From the NCBI RefSeq assembly GCF_027912495.1, contig NZ_CP115463.1, forward strand, positions 620,001 to 684,000: a DNA stretch of 64,000 nucleotides. Direction: 5' to 3'. Below are positions 8,735-18,148 of this stretch, one piece after another (within the stretch, counting starts at the first letter, position 1; every line of letters begins with the position of its first letter). The translations under genes were made by a program, and so were the position numbers. Below the pieces are notes generated by a model. The model was not told the DNA's origin. It did not search any database and was given only the letters and a program-made list of their open reading frames with translations. The DNA is from Caulobacter sp. NIBR1757 (GTDB taxonomy: Bacteria; Pseudomonadota; Alphaproteobacteria; Caulobacterales; Caulobacteraceae).

Positions 8735-9981
8735 TGACGATGACGCGGCGCGGGGTGGTCGCGGCGAGCAGCGCGATGGCGGCGGCGCCGGCCATGGCCG
8801 CGTCGGCGGGATCGACGGTGGCGGCGGACCTGGAGCGCTATCTGTCGTTCGGGAACAAGCGGTCGGGCGGGCCGGGCGACGAGGCGACCGGGGCCTGGCT
8901 GGAGGGGCGGCTGCGGGCGTTGGGGTTCAAGACCTGGCGGCAGGGATTCGAGGTTCCGTTCATCGAGGATGCGGTCTGCAGGTTGAGCCCGTCGGGCGGC
9001 GGGTCATCGGCGCTGCTGGCCCAGGCGCCTTACGTGACCGGCGTGGTCGAGGGGCGGGTCTACGATCCAGCCAGCGGGCGGGGTGAGATCGCCGTCGTGT
9101 CGCTGCCGCATGGCCGCTGGTCCAGCCTGCTGCAGCCGCCGGTGCAGGCGGCCATCCAGAACGCGCGGGCGACGGGCGCGAAGGCGGTCCTGCTGAAGAC
9201 GACCGGGCCGTCCGGCAAGGCGCTGGCGCTCAACGCTCTGCCGGCCTTGGCTGCGCCGGACGCGTCGGCCTTGGCCATCCTGGCGCCGGAGGACAGCACG
9301 CCGGTTTCGTTGGCGATCGGTCAGGCGGCGCGCTTCGAGCTCTCCGGCCGCACCGGCCTGCGCCCGGCCTGGAACCTGATCGGCGAGCTGGACCGGGGCG
9401 CGGACCGCTGGCTGGTGGTCTCGACGCCGCGCTCGGGGTGGTTCACCTGCGGCGGCGAACGCGGCGGCGGCATCGCCGCCTGGCTGGCGCTGGCGTTTTG
9501 GGCCGTCAGGAACAGCGCGCTGAACCTCGCCTTTCTGAGCACCAGCGGCCACGAGTACGAAAACCACGGCGGCCACCAGGCGATCGCCCATGCCATGCCC
9601 AAGGCGGACAAGACGGCGCTGTGGTTCCACCTCGGGGCCAACGTCGCCTCGCGCGACTGGCACGAACTGGGCGGGCGGCTGAGCCCGCTGCCGGGCGCCG
9701 ATTCCCAGCGGCTGCTGGTGGCCACGCCGACCCTGATCGACAAGGCGCGCGCCGCCTTCGCCGGCCTGCCGGGTCTGGAAGCGCCCTATCCCTCCAGCGC
9801 CGGGGCCGCCGGCGAGTTGGGCGAGATTTTGAAAGCCGGGTACGCACCCGCCGCCGGCATCTTCGGCTCCCACCGCCTGCACCATGCCGAAACCGACGAC
9901 GCCCGCTGCCTGCACCCGCCGCTGGTCGAGGCGGCGACGGCGGCCTGCCTGCGCTTCGTCGAGGCGGCCCTGCGCGCCTGA
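8734..9981 (+). CDS. Secreted M28-like peptidase-fold protein, metal site apparently lost
   Basis: 415 residues. The N-terminus MTMTRRGVVAASS with an Ala-rich run to about residue 25 looks like a Tat-type signal. Residues 95-190 resemble a protease-associated domain, and 215-415 an M28 aminopeptidase fold: WNLIGELDRG, then SGHEYENHGG in the place of the usual glutamate motif and HRLHHAETDD near the end. The first metal-binding H-x-D of M28 is replaced by STPRSGW, so peptidase activity is doubtful. The start is set by the TGATG overlap with the CMD gene; a longer frame upstream is a shadow. Confidence 0.65.
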   Translation: MTMTRRGVVAASSAMAAAPAMAASAGSTVAADLERYLSFGNKRSGGPGDEATGAWLEGRLRALGFKTWRQGFEVPFIEDAVCRLSPSGGGSSALLAQAPYVTGVVEGRVYDPASGRGEIAVVSLPHGRWSSLLQPPVQAAIQNARATGAKAVLLKTTGPSGKALALNALPALAAPDASALAILAPEDSTPVSLAIGQAARFELSGRTGLRPAWNLIGELDRGADRWLVVSTPRSGWFTCGGERGGGIAAWLALAFWAVRNSALNLAFLSTSGHEYENHGGHQAIAHAMPKADKTALWFHLGANVASRDWHELGGRLSPLPGADSQRLLVATPTLIDKARAAFAGLPGLEAPYPSSAGAAGELGEILKAGYAPAAGIFGSHRLHHAETDDARCLHPPLVEAATAACLRFVEAALRA

Positions 9982-10110
9982 GGCTGGCTGCTCTGGAGGC
10001 AGGCCGCCTCGAACTTCTCGCAGCCCGCGCGAGTCGCCTTGGCCGCATCGCCCGCCTGTGCTTCACTCCCGTTAACCATTCGGGGATGTGGGTATGGGGT
10101 CGGGGCGATG

Positions 10111-11202
10111 ATGAAGGGCCGCAAGTATCAGTCGTTCAACCGGGCGCGCCGTCCGGTGCGCCGGCTGCCGGCCTTTTCCTTCCCGCCGGAAGCCGATTTC
10201 GTATTCGATGTCGGCGACCGCGCCTTCGAGGCCGGGCCGTCCAGCCCGGTCATGCCGCTGCCCAACAGCGACCTGCTGGACGCCTATTCCAATGCCGTCG
10301 TGCGCGCCGTGGAGCATGTCGGCCCGGCCGTGGTGCGGGTCCAGCCGCTGACCAGCGACCGCAGCTTCGCCGGCGAGGGCTCGGGCTTCGTGGTCAGTCC
10401 CGAGGGGCTGATCCTGACCAACAGCCATGTGGTCCAGGGCTTCAGCCGCTTCGCCATCATCACCGCCGAGGGGCGAGCGCTGACCGCGCGGTGCGTGGGT
10501 GACGATCCGGACACCGATATTGCGCTCCTGAAGATCGAGCAGAACGTGCGGCTGCCGCACGCGCGGCTGGGGGATTCCAAGTCGCTGCGGCGGGGCCAGC
10601 TGGTCATCGCCATCGGGGCCCCGCTGGGTTTCGAGGCGACGGTGACGACCGGGGTGGTGTCGGCGCTCGGCCGGTCCCTGCGCGGCGAGCGCGGGCGGCT
10701 GATCGAGGACCTGATCCAGACCGACGCGGCGCTCAACTACGGCAACAGCGGCGGGCCGCTGGTCAACAGCGGCGGCGAGGTGGTCGGCATCGCCACCGCC
10801 GTGATCTCCGGCGCCCAGGGGCTGTGCTTCGCGGTCGCCGCCAACACCGCCAGCTTCGTGATGGCGGAGCTTCTGGCCCACGGCCATGTGCGGCGCGGTT
10901 CGATCGGCGTCGTCGCCCAGCAGACGCCGGTGCCGCCGGCCATGGCCCGCGCCGCCGGGGTCACCCAGGCCTATGCGGTCTGGGTCGCCGCCGTCGAGCC
11001 GCATGGTCCGGCCGCCAAGGCCGGCCTCGCCGAGGGCGACCTGCTGATCGCCGCCGACGGCCGGCCGCTGACCGGGCTGGACGACCTGCTGCGGGTTCTG
11101 GGACCGGGGAGCATCGACCAGTCGATCAACTTCGACCTGATCCGGGCCGGCAAGCGGATGAGCGTCAAGATCACCCCGAAGGCCCGCAAGAAGGGCGGCT
11201 AA
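10111..11202 (+). CDS. HtrA/DegP-like trypsin-type serine protease with PDZ domain
   Basis: 363 residues. The catalytic triad is visible as His in TNSHVV, Asp in DTDIALLK and Ser in GNSGGPL, followed by one C-terminal PDZ domain (about 270-355) with GPAAKAGLAEGD. No signal peptide or membrane anchor is evident at the N-terminus, which is basic (MKGRKYQSFNRARRP), unlike periplasmic DegP. It may act in the cytoplasm or the true start may differ. Adjacent ATGs at 10108 and 10111 both fit a GGGG ribosome site. Upstream 126 bases are non-coding and may hold its promoter. Confidence 0.85.
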   Translation: MKGRKYQSFNRARRPVRRLPAFSFPPEADFVFDVGDRAFEAGPSSPVMPLPNSDLLDAYSNAVVRAVEHVGPAVVRVQPLTSDRSFAGEGSGFVVSPEGLILTNSHVVQGFSRFAIITAEGRALTARCVGDDPDTDIALLKIEQNVRLPHARLGDSKSLRRGQLVIAIGAPLGFEATVTTGVVSALGRSLRGERGRLIEDLIQTDAALNYGNSGGPLVNSGGEVVGIATAVISGAQGLCFAVAANTASFVMAELLAHGHVRRGSIGVVAQQTPVPPAMARAAGVTQAYAVWVAAVEPHGPAAKAGLAEGDLLIAADGRPLTGLDDLLRVLGPGSIDQSINFDLIRAGKRMSVKITPKARKKGG

Positions 11203-11286
11203 ACCCGTCGGCAGGTATTCTGGCGAACGCCCCCGGCGTCAGGGGACTAAACAGTCGGTCTGTTCACTGTCGTGGAGACCGAGCCG

Positions 11287-11949
11287 ATGTCCCTCAGGAT
11301 CAATTCCGAAGCGCCGAACTTCACCGCCCAGACGACGCAGGGGCCGATCAACTTTCATGACTGGATCGGCGATTCCTGGGCCATCCTGTTCTCGCACCCC
11401 AAGGACTTCACCCCGGTCTGCACGACCGAGCTGGGCTACATGGCCGGGCTGAAGCCGGAGTTCGACAAGCGCAACACCAAGATCATCGGGCTCAGCATTG
11501 ATCCGGTCGAGAACCACGGCCGCTGGGCCGCCGATATCGAGGAGACCCAGGGCCACGCGGTCAATTTCCCGATGATCGGCGACACCGACCTGAACGTCGC
11601 CACCCTCTACGACATGCTGCCCGAGGGGGCCGGGACGACCTCTGAGGGGCGCACGGCGGCCGACAACGCCACGGTGCGGGCGGTGTTCATCATCGGCCCG
11701 GACAAGAAGATCAAGGCCATGCTGATCTATCCGATGACCTCGGGTCGGAACTTCGACGAGGTGCTGCGGCTGCTCGATTCCATCCAGCTCAACGCCCGCC
11801 ATACGGTGGCGACGCCGGTCAACTGGCGGCCGGGCGAGGATGTCATCATCCCGCCGGCGGTGACCGACGAGCAGGCGGCGGCGAAGTATCCGGCGGGCTG
11901 GAAGACGCTCAAGCCTTACCTTCGCATCGTCGCCGAACCCAAGGACTAG
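11287..11949 (+). CDS. 1-Cys peroxiredoxin (Prx6 type)
   Basis: 220 residues, the length of Prx6-like enzymes that reduce H2O2 and alkyl hydroperoxides. The peroxidatic site is DFTPVCTTE with C45; no resolving cysteine is obvious in the C-terminal extension, which contains the family's typical NWRPGEDVIIPP and WKTLKPYLRI. The ATG at 11287 is preferred over a GTG five codons earlier. It lies between the HtrA-like gene and a convergent hybrid kinase. Confidence 0.9.
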   Translation: MSLRINSEAPNFTAQTTQGPINFHDWIGDSWAILFSHPKDFTPVCTTELGYMAGLKPEFDKRNTKIIGLSIDPVENHGRWAADIEETQGHAVNFPMIGDTDLNVATLYDMLPEGAGTTSEGRTAADNATVRAVFIIGPDKKIKAMLIYPMTSGRNFDEVLRLLDSIQLNARHTVATPVNWRPGEDVIIPPAVTDEQAAAKYPAGWKTLKPYLRIVAEPKD

Positions 11950-11967
11950 GCCCGGCCGTGAAGCCGG

Positions 11968-13920
11968 CTATCGGCTTGTGGCCTGAGCGGCCGCGCTGAT
12001 CACCTCGCACAGCGCCCGGGCCAGTTCGGCCTGGGTGTAGGGCTTGGCCAGGCGGGTCAGGGTGCGGTTGGCGCCGGGCGGCAGTTCGGCATAGCCGCTG
12101 GCCAGGATCACCGGCAGGTCCGGCCAGCGCGCGGCGATATCGCCGCTGAGCTCCAGACCCGTGCGGCGTGGCATGGCGTAGTCGGTGATCACCACATCGA
12201 AGGGCTGCTCGGCCAAGGCCCGCAGTGCCTCCGAGGCCGAGCCGGCCGACGTCACCCTATGGCCCATGTCCTCGAGCATGGCGGCGGTGTTGAGCAGCAC
12301 CAGGCCGTCGTCGTCCACCGCCAGCACCCGCAAGGGCCGGGCGGCGGCCGGCTCGGTGACGGTGGGGGATGTCGCTGACCGGACAGGCTCGCGGCTGCGG
12401 GGGAGCAGGACATCGACGCGGACGCCCTCGCCGAGGCGGCTGGTGATGTCGAGGCGGCCGCCCGATTGCTCGGCCAGACCATGGGCCATCGACAGGCCAA
12501 GGCCGGTGCCCTTGCCGACCCCCTTGGTGGTGTAGAAGGGCTCGCGGGCCCGCGACAGGGTTTCCTCGTCCATGCCCTCGCCGGTGTCTATGACGCTGAG
12601 GCGGACGTAGTCGCCGGCCTCCAGGCCCGGGGCGGCGGCGAGATGGACCTCGCTGGCCTCAATGACGATCTCGCCGCCGCCGGGCATGGCGTCGCGGGCG
12701 TTGACCACCAGGTTGAGCAGCGCCGTCTCCAGCTGGTTGGCGTCGGTGCGCACCGGCGGCAGGTCCGGGGCAAAGCGCAGGGTGAGGTGGATCATCGGCC
12801 CGACCGACCGCTGCATCAGGTCGGCCATGCCGCGCACCAGCCCGGCGACGTCGACCGCCTCGAGGCTGAGCTCCTGCTTGCGGGCGAAGGACAGCATGCG
12901 CTGGGTCAGGGCCGCGCCGCGCTCGGCCCCATGGACGGCGTTGTTCAGCAAGGCCAGGGCGCGCGGGTCGTCGGGCATGCGCTTGCGCAGCATTTCCAGG
13001 CTGCCGAGCACGGCCATCAAGAGGTTGTTGAAGTCGTGAGCGATGCCGCCGGTCAGCTGGCCGATGGCATCCAGCTTCTGGCTCTGCAGCAGGCTTTCGC
13101 GGGCTTCAGCCAGGGCCTTCTGACTCTCCACCCGCTCGGTTATGTCGCGGGTGATCTTGGCGAAGCCGATGACCCTGCCATCGTCGTCCTTGATGGCGTC
13201 GATGATCACATGGGCCAGGAAGCGGCTGGAATCCTTGCGCACACGCCAGCCTTCGGCCTCGAAGCGACCGACTTCCCGGGCCGTGCCCAGGGCTGTGGCC
13301 GGTCGGCCGGCGGCCTGGTCTTCCGGCGTATAGAACCGCGAGAAGTGACTGCCGATGACCTCGTCCGGCCGGTACTGCTTGATGCGTTCCGCGCCGGGGT
13401 TCCAGCTGCTGACCTGTCCCTCGGTGTCGAGCATGTAGATGGCGTAGTCGGTGACGCCCTGGACCAGCAGCCGGAACTGTTCCTCGCTCTGGCGCAGTTG
13501 CTCGGCGGCGGCTTTGCGTTCGGTCAGGTCGCGGGTGACCTTGGCGAAGCCGATCACGCCGCCGCCGCGCGCCAGGATCGGATCGATGATCACATGGGCC
13601 CAGAAGCGACCGCCATCGCGGCGCACCCGCCAGCCCTCACTTTCGAACCGGCCTTCGCGCAGGGCCGTGGCGAGGGCGCGGGCGGGGGCGTCCTGGGCCT
13701 GGTCTTCTTGCGTATAGAAGCGCGAGAAATGCTGGCCGACGATCTCGTCGGCCAGGTAGCCCTTGAAACGCTGGGCGCCGGGATTCCAGCTCACCACCCG
13801 GCCCTCGGGGTCGAGCATGCAGATGGCGTAGTCGGTGATGCTGTCGATCAACAGCCGATAAGGGTCCAGGCCGGAAGTGGTCGTGTAGCCGGAAATGATG
13901 TGGCCCCCGTGGCGACGCAC
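11968..13920 (-). CDS. Hybrid sensor histidine kinase with two PAS domains and receiver
   Basis: 650 residues, soluble. Two consecutive PAS domains (about 20-130 and 145-260) share near-identical WNPGA and HFSRFYTPEDQA segments, suggesting an internal duplication. A HisKA domain with His in GIAHDFNNLL, a HATPase domain with NLVVNARDAMP and GTGLGLSM, and a C-terminal receiver with Asp in VVITDYAMP follow. PAS motifs of this type may bind heme or flavin, but no LOV cysteine motif is seen. It is a single-gene unit with no adjacent response regulator. Confidence 0.9.
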   Translation of the reverse strand: MRRHGGHIISGYTTTSGLDPYRLLIDSITDYAICMLDPEGRVVSWNPGAQRFKGYLADEIVGQHFSRFYTQEDQAQDAPARALATALREGRFESEGWRVRRDGGRFWAHVIIDPILARGGGVIGFAKVTRDLTERKAAAEQLRQSEEQFRLLVQGVTDYAIYMLDTEGQVSSWNPGAERIKQYRPDEVIGSHFSRFYTPEDQAAGRPATALGTAREVGRFEAEGWRVRKDSSRFLAHVIIDAIKDDDGRVIGFAKITRDITERVESQKALAEARESLLQSQKLDAIGQLTGGIAHDFNNLLMAVLGSLEMLRKRMPDDPRALALLNNAVHGAERGAALTQRMLSFARKQELSLEAVDVAGLVRGMADLMQRSVGPMIHLTLRFAPDLPPVRTDANQLETALLNLVVNARDAMPGGGEIVIEASEVHLAAAPGLEAGDYVRLSVIDTGEGMDEETLSRAREPFYTTKGVGKGTGLGLSMAHGLAEQSGGRLDITSRLGEGVRVDVLLPRSREPVRSATSPTVTEPAAARPLRVLAVDDDGLVLLNTAAMLEDMGHRVTSAGSASEALRALAEQPFDVVITDYAMPRRTGLELSGDIAARWPDLPVILASGYAELPPGANRTLTRLAKPYTQAELARALCEVISAAAQATSR

Positions 13921-14029
13921 CCGTCCCGAAAGACAATACGCTCAGTCCCCGCCAGAGTTCCTCATCTATCCCGACAAAGCAAAGTCGACGATCGGGGCGA
14001 CGGTCACCCGCCGCCCCGACCCCCGGGCG

Positions 14030-15940
14030 TCAGTCCTTTCGGCGACGCACGATGGTGGCCACGGCGGTGGGCGCGCGGCCGCCGACGAACACCTCGGCCG
14101 CCGCCTTGTCGCCCAGCACCGCGACGTCGAGCGTGCAGGCTTCCAGCAGGGCCGGCGCCTTGACCCCGGCCTGGATGCAGACCAGACGGGCGCGCTTGGC
14201 GAGGGCCGGCGGCAGGTCGCGAACCTGGAACGGCTTTTCAGGATCGCCACTCTCGATGCGGCCGCCGTCACAGTCGCACAGCGCATCCTCACGGGCGACG
14301 CGCCAGCTGTCGCCGTAGTGGCCATAGAGGGTCGCGAAGTCGAAGGGCGCGGACATCACCTGGCCGTCCCGGGCCGCGACGGCGCCCACCTTGCCGGGCG
14401 CGTCGGCCAGCAGGCCCCGCACCTTGCTCGGCCAGCGGCCGAGGCCGACCTTGACGTTGATCCAGCCGGCGTTGACCTCGACCCGGACCGAGTCGCCGCC
14501 GGCCCCGCGGATGCGGTAGACATTGCCGTAGCGCACGATGTCGCCGCCGCTGGCAAGCTGCATGACCTGGCCCTGGGCCAGCGCCACAGGACGTCCGTCG
14601 ATCTTCAGGGGGCGTTCGCCCAGGCAGATGGAGACCGTCGTCTTGCCGTCCCGAATGCCGACCGCCTTGTTCACCGAGGCATTGGGCCAGGTCGGCGCGC
14701 CCGACACCTGCCGCACCTGGACGGCGAAGTGGCGATCGGTTTCGGCCAGCAGGAAGTCGCCGCTGGCCTGGAAGTCGTACATCAGGCCCCGGAAGGTCGT
14801 CAGATGGGTGTCGCCGACACCGGCCGCCGCGGCGCAGGAGGCGGCGCCGCCGGGACTGTTGCTCTGGTTGGAGACGATGGCCGGCGAAGGGCCGATGGCG
14901 ATGGCCGGGGTGTCGACCAGGTCGAGGTTGTTGGTCTCGCCGGTGTAGCCTTCCAGGACGCAGGTCGGGGCGTTGGTCGTGCCGTTGTGCACCGTGGTGC
15001 GCACCGCCAGGCTGGACCCGGCGTTGAAGTTGGCCTGGGCTCCGCAGCAGTCGCCGACCAGGATGAACTCGACGGCCCGCCAGCCGCTGGCCAGGCCCAG
15101 GACGCTGTCGACGGCGGTGACCGTGGAATCGCCGCCCGAGGTGGTCATCACCACCGTGTCGTTGCCGCCGGCGGTCGCCGTGCCGGTCAGGCGCAGGCCC
15201 GACAGGTTGGCGATGGGCTGGGTCGCCATCGAAACACCGGTGCTGTTGCGATAGCAGTAGATGTCGGGGTCACCGGAGAACTGGAAGGTTGTCCAGCCCG
15301 CCGGGCAGGCGGTGTTGTAGCGCAGCAGCCAGTACTGGATGAAGGTTCCGTAGCCGCTGGAATAGAGGAACTGCTGCCAGCCCTGGCATCCGGGGTTGGG
15401 CGAGGCGGCGCAGACCGGCGAGGTGAAGGGCCGGGTGTTGAGTTGCAGCGAATAGGCGTTGGCCACCTGCGGGCCCATGCCGCCCACCTGGCCAGTCTCG
15501 CTGGTCACGCCGGTGACGCTGTCATAGGAGCCGGTGGCGCCGTTCATCAGGCCGGTGACCTCGGCGGCGAAGTCGTTGCTGCCGCCGATGACCTGGGGTC
15601 GCGGGCCGCGGGCCGGCGGGAAAGGCAGGTTGGGCGGGGTCGTGCAGGCGACCTCCGTCCAGGCCACCTTCGGATAGGCCGACTTGAAACAGCCTTTTCG
15701 CGGGACCTGCAGCCGGTCCATCGACTTCTGCCAGGTCTGGCGCCTGGCCAGCTCGGCGGCCTTGAGCTTGACGACCGGCGCCACGGCCGGCCGGGGAAGG
15801 GGGCGAACGTCCGCCGGGACGGCGTCCCTGGGAGGGTCCTTCGCGCCTTGCGCCATGACCGGCGCGGCTGACAGGGCAGCCAGAGCCGCCGCCACGGCGA
15901 TGCAGAGGCCGCGCGCCCGAATGGAGGTAGTCTTCATCAT
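14030..15940 (-). CDS. Secreted protein with a von Willebrand factor type D domain
   Basis: 636 residues with a signal peptide (MMKTTSIRARG then an Ala/Leu stretch ending about residue 30). The ATG follows GGAGCCAAGG. Residues 90-360 are an unassigned, aromatic- and Cys-containing region. Residues 375-560 look like a VWD domain: VGDTHLTTFRGLMYDFQASGDF, the AVGIRDGKTTVSI strand and VRGLLADAPG, which correspond to the GDPH/LCG landmarks of VWD in relaxed form. Downstream it has a CDCDGG pair. Function unknown; VWD modules mediate protein-protein or surface adhesion. Conserved secretory cysteines suggest disulfides in the envelope. Confidence 0.7.
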   Translation of the reverse strand: MMKTTSIRARGLCIAVAAALAALSAAPVMAQGAKDPPRDAVPADVRPLPRPAVAPVVKLKAAELARRQTWQKSMDRLQVPRKGCFKSAYPKVAWTEVACTTPPNLPFPPARGPRPQVIGGSNDFAAEVTGLMNGATGSYDSVTGVTSETGQVGGMGPQVANAYSLQLNTRPFTSPVCAASPNPGCQGWQQFLYSSGYGTFIQYWLLRYNTACPAGWTTFQFSGDPDIYCYRNSTGVSMATQPIANLSGLRLTGTATAGGNDTVVMTTSGGDSTVTAVDSVLGLASGWRAVEFILVGDCCGAQANFNAGSSLAVRTTVHNGTTNAPTCVLEGYTGETNNLDLVDTPAIAIGPSPAIVSNQSNSPGGAASCAAAAGVGDTHLTTFRGLMYDFQASGDFLLAETDRHFAVQVRQVSGAPTWPNASVNKAVGIRDGKTTVSICLGERPLKIDGRPVALAQGQVMQLASGGDIVRYGNVYRIRGAGGDSVRVEVNAGWINVKVGLGRWPSKVRGLLADAPGKVGAVAARDGQVMSAPFDFATLYGHYGDSWRVAREDALCDCDGGRIESGDPEKPFQVRDLPPALAKRARLVCIQAGVKAPALLEACTLDVAVLGDKAAAEVFVGGRAPTAVATIVRRRKD

Positions 15941-16095
15941 CCTTGGCTCCAGATTTCGACAGGCCGTCCGGGGACGCGGTCCAGACGTCAGCCATCGTTC
16001 CCCCTGCGGGAGACCGCGGAGGTCGGCATCAATCGGAACAGGGACACGGGGACGACAACAAGGGACGCGGGGCGCCCTGGCCGATGGGCCGGGCG

Positions 16096-16146
16096 CTTAG
16101 GGCGTTACTCGTCCTAAGGTCGCATAAGGAGGTAATTCCGCTTAGG
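16096..16146. promoter_or_regulatory. Candidate operator: three CTTAGG/CCTAAG half-sites
   Basis: CTTAGG at 16096-16101, CCTAAG at 16113-16118 and CTTAGG at 16141-16146 lie in the 267-base gap between the divergent VWD gene and the TetR gene. The first two form an inverted repeat with an 11-base spacer. This is the sort of element a TetR dimer could bind for autoregulation; there is no direct evidence. Confidence 0.35.
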
Positions 16147-16207
16147 TTGTCAATGGCGAATGGCGCTCGGCGTTGATGCAGGCGGCCCTTCGGCGCTAGA
16201 TGCGCCG

Positions 16208-16795
16208 ATGACCGTGAAGGCCAAGACTTCCCTGCAGGACGCCGCCGGCATTCGCGGCAAGGCGCTCGACGCGGCGGCGGCGATCCTGGCCGAACAGGGG
16301 GTGGAGGCGCTGAACCTGCGGGCCATCGCCGAGATGGCGGGGATCGGGCTGGCCTCGATCTACCACTACTTCGAGAACAAGGAGGCGCTGTTGGTCAGCC
16401 TGGCCCTGATGGGGCTGGAGGATCTGCGGCGGGATATCCTCGAGTTTCAGGAGCGGCCCGAATTCCTCTCGCCCATGCAGGGCGGGGCCCGGGCCTTCTT
16501 CGGCTTTGTCGAGGCGCGGCCGGAGCTGTTCTCGCTGATGCTGGGCGAGCGATTGCTGTCTCGCCATTCGGAACTGCGCCAGGCCGAGTACCGGATGTTC
16601 GAGGCCTACAAGGCCGCCGTCCTGCGCGACGAGCGTATTCCGGCTCACCGCCGCGAGGACGCCGCCCATGCCCTGTGGGCGCTGGGCCGTGGCATGGCGG
16701 CGATCATCGCCTCCTACCCGGCCGGACAGCGGCCGGCCGACGTCATGGCCCGGCTGTCGGCCGGCGCCGCGTGGCTGATCGCCCGGCCGGACTAG
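16208..16795 (+). CDS. TetR family transcriptional regulator
   Basis: 195 residues. The N-terminal HTH is clear: ALDAAAAILAEQGVEALNLRAIAEMAGIGLASIYHYFENKEALL, with the canonical YHYF of helix 3 and the loop beyond. The C-terminal ligand domain is helical and not assignable. The start is uncertain; in-frame ATG at 16160 would add 16 residues. Its stop codon shares the tetranucleotide CTAG with the stop of the convergent P450 gene. It may control the P450/VOC genes next door and has possible operator half-sites upstream. Confidence 0.88.
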   Translation: MTVKAKTSLQDAAGIRGKALDAAAAILAEQGVEALNLRAIAEMAGIGLASIYHYFENKEALLVSLALMGLEDLRRDILEFQERPEFLSPMQGGARAFFGFVEARPELFSLMLGERLLSRHSELRQAEYRMFEAYKAAVLRDERIPAHRREDAAHALWALGRGMAAIIASYPAGQRPADVMARLSAGAAWLIARPD

Positions 16796-18051
16796 GTCCG
16801 CGCCGGGATGATCACCGGCATGGTTTCGTAGCCGCGCACGAAGGTCGAGTAGCTGCGCTTGGGCTGGGCCACCAGGCGGACTTCCGGGAAGCGCTTGAGG
16901 ATCTCCTCCCAGATGATGGTCAGCTGCAGCTCGGCCAGGCGGTTGCCGACGCAGCGGTGGATGCCGAAGCCGAAGGAGATGTGCTGGCGCGGCCGCTCGC
17001 GGTCGATGATGTAGTCGTTCGGCCGCTCGATGACGCTGTCGTCGCGGTTGCCCGACAGGTACCACATGACCACCTTGTCGCCCTCGCGGATCAGCTTGCC
17101 GCCGACCTCGGTGTCGATCACGCAGGTGCGGCGCATGTGGGCCAGGGGCGTCTGCCAGCGGATGGTCTCGGAAACCATCGACGGGATCAGCTCCGGGTTG
17201 GCGCGCAGCCTGGCGTACTGATCGGGATTCTGGTTCAGGGCCAGGATCGAGCCGGAGATGGTGTTGCGGGTGGTGTCGTTGCCGCCGACGGTCAGCAGCA
17301 CGACGTTGCCGAAGAACTCGCGCGGGGCCATGTCCCGCGTCGCCGGGTGGTGGGCCAGCATGGAGATCATGTCGGCGGCCGGCGGGGCGTTGACCTTCTG
17401 GTTCCAGAGGTTGGCGAAATAGGCCTGGTACTCGACGAAGATCTCGAGCTTCTCTTCCAGGGTCTCGACCAGGCCGCCCGGCGTCGGGATGGCGGTGACC
17501 ACGTCCGACCAGTGGGTCAGCTTGCGGCGATCCTCCTGCGGGGCGTCGAACAGGGTGGCCAGGGTCATGGCCGTCAGTTCCTTGGAGACGAGATCGACCC
17601 AGTCGAACTCCTCGCCGATCGGCAGGCCGTCGAGGATGGCGGCGGCCCGTTCGCGGATGACCGGCGCCATGGTTTGCAGGTTGGACGGCGAGACTGCCGG
17701 GCTGACCGCCTTGCGCTGCACGTCGTGGCGCGGCGGGTCCATGGCGATGAACATCGGCAGCGGCTCGATGTTGGAGCTGCCGCCGGCGATGGTGATGCCG
17801 CCCTTCATGAAGTCGGAGCTGAAGGCCTGGTGGTTGGTATCGACGGCCATGATGTCGTCGTAGCGGGTGATCGACCAATAGGGGCCGTGCTCGCTCTCGG
17901 CGCAGTAGTGCACGGGGTCCTCGGCTCGCAGGCGCTCGAAGATCGGCAGCACGGTGTCGGACTGGAACAGGGCGGGTTGGGCCGGGTCGAGCTTGTCGAG
18001 CGGGATATCGTAAACCGAGTGAGGTTTGGCGGTGATCGATCCGTCGGCCAT
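16792..18051 (-). CDS. Cytochrome P450 monooxygenase
   Basis: 419 residues, a soluble bacterial class I P450. Landmarks: I-helix VGGNDTTRN, K-helix ETIR, and the heme loop FGFGIHRCVG with the axial cysteine. Sequence character is close to the alphaproteobacterial linalool/sterol or bile-acid side-chain hydroxylases, but I cannot fix the substrate. The start at 18051 is backed by AAGGGAG at good spacing; the frame runs 18 codons further upstream without support. It diverges from the VOC gene over 97 bases, so a shared promoter region is likely. No ferredoxin partner is adjacent. Confidence 0.93.
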   Translation of the reverse strand: MADGSITAKPHSVYDIPLDKLDPAQPALFQSDTVLPIFERLRAEDPVHYCAESEHGPYWSITRYDDIMAVDTNHQAFSSDFMKGGITIAGGSSNIEPLPMFIAMDPPRHDVQRKAVSPAVSPSNLQTMAPVIRERAAAILDGLPIGEEFDWVDLVSKELTAMTLATLFDAPQEDRRKLTHWSDVVTAIPTPGGLVETLEEKLEIFVEYQAYFANLWNQKVNAPPAADMISMLAHHPATRDMAPREFFGNVVLLTVGGNDTTRNTISGSILALNQNPDQYARLRANPELIPSMVSETIRWQTPLAHMRRTCVIDTEVGGKLIREGDKVVMWYLSGNRDDSVIERPNDYIIDRERPRQHISFGFGIHRCVGNRLAELQLTIIWEEILKRFPEVRLVAQPKRSYSTFVRGYETMPVIIPART

Positions 18052-18148
18052 GGCGTGCTCCCTTGTTCTGTTGCCGCCATCGAAGGGCTTCGAACAGCGT
18101 TTCACAAGACCTCGAAATGGGGGTCTGATAGGGGGCGGGAGAACAGCG

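Noticed and set aside
12466..14163. Open frame of about 565 codons on the plus strand
   Set aside because: Antisense to the hybrid kinase; no recognisable motifs.
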